A stretch of 44,551 nt of DNA from Bacteroidales bacterium (GTDB lineage Bacteria; Bacteroidota; Bacteroidia; Bacteroidales; M50B96). The DNA lies in contig JAGYLP010000016.1 of assembly GCA_018401015.1 (NCBI GenBank), positions 1 through 44,551 of the forward strand, in the 5' to 3' direction. This document shows positions 38,363-44,551 of the stretch, piece after piece (position 1 is the first letter of the stretch; each line of letters begins with the position of its first letter). The position numbers and the translations under genes are program-made. The notes under the pieces were generated by a model. The model was not told the origin of the DNA, did not search any database, and worked only from the letters and a program-made list of their open reading frames with translations.

Positions 38363-41300
38363 ATGAATCCAAGCAATCGTTTACTAAAGAATATTTTCCG
38401 CATGAAACATCTCCTACTTCTGTCGTTCATCATTCTTTTCACCGCTTCCTTCCAGTTCAAACTGAAAGCACAAGATACCCTCCGAATCTTCTCGCATCGA
38501 AACGAAGTAATCGTTACCGACCCATCGGAAGGTATTAAACACCACCCTCATTGGACGGTCTTCCCGGATGAAAACACTCCTATTCGTCAAATTTTAATGT
38601 ATGCCCACTTTGCTTGTCCCGATACCATGCGATGCGCCGACTGGGATTACCTGGACCGAATCATGCTCGTCAAACAATCCGATAACAAACAAGATACCCT
38701 CAACCTGGAACTTGGAAAACTCATCACTCCTTATGGAGGATTCTTTAAAAGTGACTGGGCCTTCACCTGGGAAATGGACCTGACCGACTTCCGATTGTAC
38801 TTGCACGACAGTGTCCTGATCGATTACATCCACTCCGGTTACGAACCCAATCACGATCGAGGATGGAAACTCAACCTGGAGTTTGCTTTCATAACCGGAA
38901 CACCCGCAGCAAAACCAGTAAAAATCCACACTATTTACAACGGACGTTACGAATATGGCAACCCCGATAATCCAATCGATCAACTATTAGCCCCAATCTC
39001 ATTTCAGACCAGCCCAACCACCACACATGCGCGCCTGCGTATTCTTCAAACCGGTCATGGTATGGATTTACCCGACAACTGCGCCGAGTTTTGCAGCAAA
39101 TACAGGGAAATATGGTATAACGGAGAGTTAATCTCCACACGCAATTTGTGGAAAAAGTGCGGCGATAACCCCGTTTTCCCTCAAGCCGGAACCTGGATCT
39201 TCGATCGTGCGAATTGGTGTCCCGGAGATTTGCTACCCGGTGAGTTTTTCACCCTACCTTTAAAAGAAGCATCAAATCATACCGTCCAGTTCCGCATGGA
39301 ACCTTATGAGGCGACCGAAATTAATCAGGGAGCACAAATGATTTCAGCCTATGTAATCGAATACGAGCAACCCATTCATTCGTTGGATGCACATCTTAGC
39401 GATATTCACCGACCATCCGATAAAGATATCCATTCCCGCATCAATCCAGCTCTGAGCAATGCCACTATCAGCATCATTAACCGTGGCTCCGAGCCAATTA
39501 CTGCACTTACCATCCGATATGGCACAATCGGCTTTGAAACGAACGCCTACCAGTGGCAAGGACTTATCCAACCTTTTGACAAAGACACGATTGTCTTGCC
39601 GGGAATAATTGATACCAACCCTTCCAATAATCGTTTTTTTGCCGAAGTAAGCAGGGTGAATGGTCAAAAAGACCCGTATCCGCTCGACAATCGTAAGGAA
39701 ATAGCCTTCACCCCGGCGCCCGTTCATCAAGCTTCACTAATCTTCAAATTAAGAACGAACCGGGAGCCCGAACAAAACCAATGGACCCTCACCCGTCTTG
39801 AAACACAGGAAGTACTGCATCGGAGCGATTCAGTGCTCGAAGCTGAAAAGACCTATTTGGACACCTTTCAGCTTCAAACGGGTGCATATCAATTGGAATT
39901 CACCGACGCTGGAGGCGATGGACTAGAGTTCTGGTTCAATGCAGCAGGCGGCAGAGGTGAAGCTATTCTGCTCAACGCAGAGGGTTCACTCCTACATGCT
40001 TTTGAATCCGACTGCGGATCGGGTTGGGCTTACGCTTTCACCATCAGCGAAAATGCTCCGCCAATCGATTCATCCCTCTTGGCAACCAGCATGTATCCCG
40101 GCAGAACAAGCGATTCCGTTAAATGGAGGTATTTAGGGAATGCACCCGGCAACTTGCTCGTTCAGCTTAGCGATGAATCGGGCAACATCCTCGAAGAACA
40201 CCGCTACCCGAATGTTTCAGAAAAAAACATCAGCTTCTCCCTCCTACCCTATGCATACGGTCGCTTCCGCTTTCAGGTTTTCCGAAACGATTCCCTCATA
40301 CTTCGCAAACGAATTCGTTTCGTTCCTCCAGATTCTTCATCGGAACCTGCTTATGTACCACCAAGCGATCCGGCAGTAAAAGCCAAATTGGAAACCTGGC
40401 AGGATTGGAAATTCGGAGCCATCATCCATTGGGGTACTTATTCCGCATGGGGAATTGTGGAAAGCTGGAGTCTAGCGCCCGAAGACGAACCCTGGTGCGA
40501 ACGCAAAGGCCCATACGCCGAGGATTACAACACCTATGTGCAAGAATATGAAAAACTTCCCGAAAGCTTCTATCCGGAAAAATTCAATCCGGAAAACTGG
40601 GCAAAAGCATGTCGGGAGGCTGGAATGAAATACCTGATTTTTACCACCAAGCATCACGATGGATTTAGCATGTTCGATTCCAAACAAACCGATTATACCA
40701 TTTCGAATCCACGCAGTAAATTCTCCAAACACCCCCGAAACAACATCAGCCTCGAGGTATTTAATGCTTTTCGAGAAGAAGGCTTGGCCGTTGGAGCCTA
40801 TTTCTCGAAAGCCGATTGGCATCATAACGATTACTGGTGGCCCTACTTTCCGCCAACAGACCGGAACGTAAATTACGATCCCAAAAAATATCCTGAGAAA
40901 TGGGAACGATTCAAGGACTTTACCCACCGACAAATTGACGAATTGATGAGCGATTACGGTCCTTTGGACATTTTATGGCTCGATGGCGGCTGGGTTCGAC
41001 CCGAAGGCAGCTTAACCGAAGAAACTCGTCCGTGGCTAGGGAAGAATCAGTGGATTCAGGACATCGACATGGAGCGAATTGCGGCTAACGCACGTTCAAA
41101 ACAGGAAGGCATTCTACTTGTTGATCGCACCGTGCATGGTCCGTTCGAGAATTATCGTACTCCGGAGCAACAGATTCCCGAGGAAATTCCTCCCTATCCC
41201 TGGGAAAGCTGCATTACCCTGGGTTCAGGATGGTACTCCTCCGGGCCCGACGATCCGGTTAAGTCGCTCCACTGGGCCGTTCATACCTTGGTCCAAATTG

Positions 41301-41713
41301 TGGCTAAAGGAGGGAATTTACTGCTCGGCATTGGACCCGACAAAACAGGAGCTCTTCAACCCAACGTATTGAAGCGTTTAGAAGAAATTGGAAGCTGGGT
41401 TTCGCAACATGAAGAAGCCATTTATGCCACCAGGCCACTCGCTCCATATCAGGTTGAATCCTTCGCCCTTACTCAGAGTAAGGACGAACAACATGCTTAC
41501 CTGTTTTACTTGATGGAAGAGGATCAAACCCTTCCGAAAAAGCTTTATATCCCTGAAGGGGTCGACCTGTCGTTTCATGAAACCCAGTGCTTGCTTACGA
41601 AAGAAATCATTCCATCCGCAGAGGATAAAAACGGGAAATACCTGGCCATTAGCAAGCAGTTGCAAAAAAAATCCAAAGGTGTTCCGGCTATTGTTTTCAA
41701 GGTAAAACGATAG
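38363..41713 (+). CDS. Fusion of PNGase F-like N-glycan amidase and GH29 alpha-L-fucosidase
   Basis: A 1116-residue exported protein. After a signal peptide (ends FKLKAQ, about residue 37), residues 45-335 resemble peptide-N-glycosidase F: CADWDYLDRI (91-100), LITPYGG, and GHGMDLPDNCAEFC (231-244), where E242 would match the essential Glu206 of PNGase F and D95 its Asp60. Residues 360-560 are beta-rich linker domains. Residues 575-654 look like a degenerate T9SS sorting domain. Residues 670-1025 are GH29: DWKFGAIIHWGTYS, the TTKHHDGFSMFDS motif (762-773) and LDILWLDGGW with the nucleophile D874. A short C-terminal beta region follows. The combination would remove N-glycans from glycoproteins and fucose from the released glycan. 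No T9SS domain is at the C-terminus. An ATG at 38402 gives a tighter signal peptide. Confidence 0.85.
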   Translation: MNPSNRLLKNIFRMKHLLLLSFIILFTASFQFKLKAQDTLRIFSHRNEVIVTDPSEGIKHHPHWTVFPDENTPIRQILMYAHFACPDTMRCADWDYLDRIMLVKQSDNKQDTLNLELGKLITPYGGFFKSDWAFTWEMDLTDFRLYLHDSVLIDYIHSGYEPNHDRGWKLNLEFAFITGTPAAKPVKIHTIYNGRYEYGNPDNPIDQLLAPISFQTSPTTTHARLRILQTGHGMDLPDNCAEFCSKYREIWYNGELISTRNLWKKCGDNPVFPQAGTWIFDRANWCPGDLLPGEFFTLPLKEASNHTVQFRMEPYEATEINQGAQMISAYVIEYEQPIHSLDAHLSDIHRPSDKDIHSRINPALSNATISIINRGSEPITALTIRYGTIGFETNAYQWQGLIQPFDKDTIVLPGIIDTNPSNNRFFAEVSRVNGQKDPYPLDNRKEIAFTPAPVHQASLIFKLRTNREPEQNQWTLTRLETQEVLHRSDSVLEAEKTYLDTFQLQTGAYQLEFTDAGGDGLEFWFNAAGGRGEAILLNAEGSLLHAFESDCGSGWAYAFTISENAPPIDSSLLATSMYPGRTSDSVKWRYLGNAPGNLLVQLSDESGNILEEHRYPNVSEKNISFSLLPYAYGRFRFQVFRNDSLILRKRIRFVPPDSSSEPAYVPPSDPAVKAKLETWQDWKFGAIIHWGTYSAWGIVESWSLAPEDEPWCERKGPYAEDYNTYVQEYEKLPESFYPEKFNPENWAKACREAGMKYLIFTTKHHDGFSMFDSKQTDYTISNPRSKFSKHPRNNISLEVFNAFREEGLAVGAYFSKADWHHNDYWWPYFPPTDRNVNYDPKKYPEKWERFKDFTHRQIDELMSDYGPLDILWLDGGWVRPEGSLTEETRPWLGKNQWIQDIDMERIAANARSKQEGILLVDRTVHGPFENYRTPEQQIPEEIPPYPWESCITLGSGWYSSGPDDPVKSLHWAVHTLVQIVAKGGNLLLGIGPDKTGALQPNVLKRLEEIGSWVSQHEEAIYATRPLAPYQVESFALTQSKDEQHAYLFYLMEEDQTLPKKLYIPEGVDLSFHETQCLLTKEIIPSAEDKNGKYLAISKQLQKKSKGVPAIVFKVKR

Positions 41714-41781
41714 GCTTAACGACGTACTTAGCGGCAGATTATCAAGGCAGATCGACCTCCATTTCGCGTAAGGAAATCTTG

Positions 41782-41850
41782 TGCACCCGGTAAAATAGGC
41801 TATCGATAAAAGAAACAAGAAAGGCTCGAAGAATTTCTTAGCCGGGTGCA
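41782..41850. repeat. Inverted repeat upstream of the tRNA-linked array
   Basis: TGCACCCGG (41782-41790) is the exact reverse complement of CCGGGTGCA (41842-41850), separated by 51 bases. It lies between the fusion gene's stop codon and the -7 box at 41870. It could be a terminator stem, a regulator site or an end of an inserted segment. There is no T-tail. Confidence 0.5.
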
Positions 41851-41869
41851 ATAAAATTGCCAGAATAAT

Positions 41870-41877
41870 TATCTTTG
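41870..41877 (+). promoter_or_regulatory. Candidate -7 box driving the repeat array and tRNA-Leu
   Basis: TATCTTTG matches the Bacteroidota -7 consensus exactly. The first repeat unit starts nine bases downstream, at 41887, about where transcription should begin. It is the only convincing promoter box before the tRNA, 487 bp upstream of its mature 5' end. Confidence 0.55.
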
Positions 41878-41886
41878 CCGCCCGAA

Positions 41887-42363
41887 GCCCAGATGGCGAA
41901 CCCGACGTAGGAGAGCTCGCCATCCTTGACGAAGGAGGGCAATGAAATGGTGTACGCCCAGATGGCGAACCCGACGAAGGAGAGCTCGCCATCCTTGACG
42001 GAGGAAGGCAATGAAATGGTGAACGCCCAGATGGCGAACCCGACGTAGGAGAGCTCGCCATCCTTGACGAAGGAGGGCAATGAAATGGTGAACGCCCAGA
42101 TGGCGAACCCGACAGAGAGCAGGCCATCCTTGACGAAGGAGGGCAATGAAATGGTGAACGCCCAGATGGCGAACCCGACGAAGGAGAGCTCGCCATCCTT
42201 GACGAAGGAGGGCAATGAATTGGTGAACGCCCAGATGGCGAACCCGACGAAGGAGAGCTCGCCATCCTTGACGAAGGAGGGCAATGAATGGTACGCCCAG
42301 ATGGCGAACCCGACGTAGGAGAGCTCGCCATCCTTGACGAAGGAGGGCAATGAAATGGTGAAC
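41887..42363 (+). repeat. Seven tandem repeats, each starting with the 5' end of the adjacent tRNA-Leu
   Basis: Seven units start at 41887, 41956, 42025, 42094, 42160, 42229 and 42295, with lengths 69, 69, 69, 66, 69, 66 and 69 bp. Every unit begins with GCCCAGATGGCGAA, identical to the first 14 nt of the tRNA-Leu that begins at 42364 in register as the eighth copy. The rest of each unit is a 52-55 bp cassette. Inside a unit GATGGCGA can pair with TCGCCATC (17-nt loop), and TCCTT with AAGGA around GACG. Unit 4 has lost the first pairing (AGGCCATC). Units differ by a few substitutions (GTAGG or GAAGG) and by 3-bp deletions. This is a direct repeat, with no unique spacers. Confidence 0.97.
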
Positions 42364-42450
42364 GCCCAGATGGCGAAATTGGTAGACGCGCTGGTTTCAG
42401 GGACCAGTGACCTTACGGTTGTGCAGGTTCGAGTCCTGTTCTGGGCACCA
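42364..42450 (+). tRNA. tRNA-Leu (anticodon CAG), CCA encoded
   Basis: A class II tRNA of 87 nt. The acceptor stem GCCCAGA pairs with TCTGGGC, followed by discriminator A and an encoded CCA. The D-arm has a GCG/CGC stem with AAATTGGTAGA. The anticodon stem CTGGT/ACCAG closes the loop TTCAGGG, giving anticodon CAG, which reads CUG. A long variable arm (GACC-TTAC-GGTT) marks it as leucine type. The T-arm is GCAGG-TTCGAGT-CCTGT. The gene is the last, in-register member of the upstream tandem array, which repeats its first 14 nt. Its nearest promoter box is 487 bp upstream, before the array. Confidence 0.97.
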
Positions 42451-42660
42451 AAAATAGTATTGAGTTTTGAGAACTGAGCACGAGGAAGCAAGCTCTTTTC
42501 CGACCAGTTTCTTCCCTTAATACTCAATACTCACACTCAATACTCTTTCTCCGTTCCTCCTTGATGCCTTAATTGATAACGACACCTTCTCAATTCATAC
42601 TTGACAGAGATTTTTCCCGATTTCACCTTATTTTAGATACCGCTTAAAACCTATTAATAA

Positions 42661-44415
42661 ATGGCGGAAACTACGATTAAGGCACGACTAGGGAAAATAG
42701 TGCACCGGGGTGCCTTTCGGATTGCTATTTATTTCGGACATCAACCTCAATTACAATCCTGGTTGAAAAGTAAAGGATGCCAATGGAGTCGAACACACCG
42801 CTGTTGGTACATGGATTATTCGAAGGAATCCTTTTTAATATTAAAATCCTATCCTGCAGAATGGATTTTACCCAATGGGAGTAAAATGGAAACTCAGGTG
42901 GCCGGCGAAGAAAGCCGTGAAATTCCACCCATAGCGAACAGCGAACAGCGGCACCCGCACACGATTAGTTCGGACAAGGCCGATCATAAGCCTCTCAACA
43001 AGGCTAAAATACCTTCCGGATTACAAATCCTCGAATCGGTGGGGAAATATTGGGTTTTTACAATGGATTACCGGCAAACGGTGGTACGTAAACTGCTGGC
43101 TATAAAAGGAGTGTATTGGAATAAAAGCTATCGGGCCTATATGGTCATTCAGCACCCCAAAGTGAGAGAAGCAGTGCACCGGGTGCTGGGTAAAACGGAT
43201 TTTTTGCCGGAATACACAAAACCAGCTACCTCTCCAAAAACTACCAACTTAGTCATTCGAATAGAAGTCCATCGAGCCGATTCGAGAATGATGCAGGTGC
43301 ATTTGCCCGAGTCCATCGTTTTCTATGATAAAATAAAACGCTTCAGCTACAGCAGGTATAGCAAAGCCGACGACTGCTATTTGCTTCCCGCTGCACCCAT
43401 GGTATTGGAATCTATTCGCATGCTTTTCGAACCCGAAAAAGTTCAGATCCAGCTTAATCTTCCCAAGGGCTATTTGCAGGCGCGCAATCAACCCAATCGG
43501 AAGCAGTTGGACCTTAGCCGGAGCAGAAGCCGCATGCTCGATCAAGTGCCGCCCGATAAACGCGAAGTTCTGGAGACCTTTATTGATTTTCTGTTAGCCA
43601 GGAATTTTAGCTCTTCCACTGTAAAGAATTACAGCAATGCTATGATTCGCTTTATGCGCGACACCAATCGGGAACCGGATAAAATGCAGGAGAAAGAAAT
43701 TATTCGCTACCTGGCAGGTATTATGAGCCGAGGGCAGCAAAGTGCCAGCGGTAACATGATGGTGAATGCGTTGAAATGCTATTACCGCGACGTATTAAAG
43801 AGAACCGGCTGGCAACTTCATCTGCCCCGTCCGAAGAAGGAGAAGAAATTACCGGCAGTTTTGAGCAAGGAAGAGTGTGTGCGGATTTTCAAGAGCGTGC
43901 GCAACATCAAGCATCAGCTCATCTTACTACTCACTTATGGTTCCGGATTGCGGGTGAGTGAAACGTGCAATTTACGCTGGGGTGATATCGATTTCGATAC
44001 CTACCAAATCCATTTAAAAGCAGCGAAAGGGAAAAAAGACCGAATAGTAGTCTTGCCACTCATGATTTTGCAAAGCTTACAACATTATCGCGGTTTGCAG
44101 CAACGAATTCAGGCCGACGATTTTGTTTTCGAGGGTCAGTATATTGGCGAGCCCTACAGTTCGAGTAGCGTACAGCAGGTGATGCGCCGGGCTGTAGCGG
44201 CAGCAGGAATCAGCAAGCATGCCACCGTTCACACTCTGAGGCACAGTTTTGCCACCCATTTGTTAGAGAGCGGCACCGACATACGTTACATCCAAGCCTT
44301 ACTCGGCCACAGCAGCATCAAAACCACCACCATTTACACCCATTTACGTTCCGACAAGCTAACACGAATCCACAGCCCCCTCGATAGTTTGAAGCTGGAT
44401 GACCAGGCTTCTTAA
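42661..44415 (+). CDS. Tyrosine recombinase (XerC/D-like) with three N-terminal repeat-like modules
   Basis: A 584-residue site-specific recombinase, nearly twice the length of XerD. The catalytic residues are all present: R431 (GSGLRVSE), K456 (AAKGKKDR), H524 and R527 (VHTLRHSF), H550 (LLGH) and the nucleophile Y559 (TTTIYTHL). The core-binding SAM-like domain is at about 295-385. The first about 270 residues hold three imperfect modules (about 20-65, 128-177 and 198-256) with a shared pattern of LxxIKGxxWxxxxRxY, which resembles HARP-like DNA-annealing modules; this resemblance is an inference. It starts 211 bp after tRNA-Leu, a common location for integrases. No excisionase, phage or conjugation genes are seen before the window ends. 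Role: chromosome dimer resolution or element mobility. Confidence 0.9.
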   Translation: MAETTIKARLGKIVHRGAFRIAIYFGHQPQLQSWLKSKGCQWSRTHRCWYMDYSKESFLILKSYPAEWILPNGSKMETQVAGEESREIPPIANSEQRHPHTISSDKADHKPLNKAKIPSGLQILESVGKYWVFTMDYRQTVVRKLLAIKGVYWNKSYRAYMVIQHPKVREAVHRVLGKTDFLPEYTKPATSPKTTNLVIRIEVHRADSRMMQVHLPESIVFYDKIKRFSYSRYSKADDCYLLPAAPMVLESIRMLFEPEKVQIQLNLPKGYLQARNQPNRKQLDLSRSRSRMLDQVPPDKREVLETFIDFLLARNFSSSTVKNYSNAMIRFMRDTNREPDKMQEKEIIRYLAGIMSRGQQSASGNMMVNALKCYYRDVLKRTGWQLHLPRPKKEKKLPAVLSKEECVRIFKSVRNIKHQLILLLTYGSGLRVSETCNLRWGDIDFDTYQIHLKAAKGKKDRIVVLPLMILQSLQHYRGLQQRIQADDFVFEGQYIGEPYSSSSVQQVMRRAVAAAGISKHATVHTLRHSFATHLLESGTDIRYIQALLGHSSIKTTTIYTHLRSDKLTRIHSPLDSLKLDDQAS

Positions 44416-44551
44416 AGATTTGATTTTCGAAAAGCGACTTTAGTAGGTAGGACATCATGAGGAAGAAAGGAATGGGGTTTCCCGAACTTCTTGCCTACCC
44501 AGGATTTTTCTTTCCATTCCGGTTCATTCAACTATTTTGAGGATCGATTAA

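Noticed and set aside
41887-42363. CRISPR array
   Set aside because: The whole 66-69 bp unit is repeated with no unique spacers, and no cas gene is present.
41378-42527. Long open frames (317 and 229 residues minus, 84 residues plus) across the tandem array
   Set aside because: All are repetitive translations of a 23-codon DNA repeat, several frames are open at once, and they run into tRNA-Leu or the fusion gene. The repeat explains them.
42364-44551. Integrated phage or conjugative element at tRNA-Leu
   Set aside because: Only a recombinase is visible, with no phage, excision or transfer genes and no copy of the tRNA 3' end downstream before the window ends.

Overview
This window comes from a member of the Bacteroidota, probably class Bacteroidia. 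Several secreted proteins end in the short C-terminal beta domain (PNP motif, then G-x-Y near the end) that serves as the type IX secretion (T9SS) signal. One protein has the TPR / beta-propeller / CarboxypepD-like / OmpA architecture of the T9SS component PorE. Several promoters match the Bacteroidota -7 box TAnnTTTG, Shine-Dalgarno sequences are weak, and lipoproteins are common. I cannot name the genus. The plus strand is C-rich over most of the window.

Layout. 146-5191 (minus): cysS, an M28 peptidase/glutaminyl cyclase-like lipoprotein, a gamma-carbonic-anhydrase-like protein and a T9SS-exported M1 aminopeptidase, tightly packed. 5477-12063 (plus): AsmA-like protein, PorE-like OmpA protein, a queuosine-precursor (VUT) transporter and a family 2 glycosyltransferase. 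folA and thyA follow on the minus strand, then der, a small lipoprotein and a family 4 glycosyltransferase on the plus strand.

17198-23149 is an accessory region: a T9SS-tagged protein, a lipase-like alpha/beta hydrolase, a PQQ-propeller lipoprotein, a lipoprotein with two six-cysteine modules and a beta-barrel protein. It is AT-rich around 21100-22480 and contains interleaved inverted repeats. 23150-23968 has no convincing gene but holds a terminator-like hairpin and a pair of palindromes. A porin-like protein and a sodium:solute symporter diverge at 25.1 kb. They are followed by a T9SS M14 carboxypeptidase, an acyl-CoA carboxyltransferase with a biotin carrier (no biotin carboxylase), mutS, a multicopper oxidase with a T9SS tag, a Fur-family regulator and a secreted esterase.

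The end of the window is the most unusual part. A 1116-residue secreted protein joins a PNGase F-like N-glycan amidase region to a GH29 alpha-L-fucosidase, with what looks like an internalised T9SS sorting domain between them. Directly downstream, a perfect -7 promoter box is followed by seven 66-69 bp tandem repeats and then tRNA-Leu(CAG). Every repeat begins with the first 14 nt of that tRNA, so the tRNA appears to carry a roughly 480-nt leader containing seven copies of its own 5' end. Next comes a tyrosine recombinase with three repeat-like modules ahead of its catalytic domain. The tRNA-linked array is my best candidate for something undescribed; the glycosidase fusion is second.
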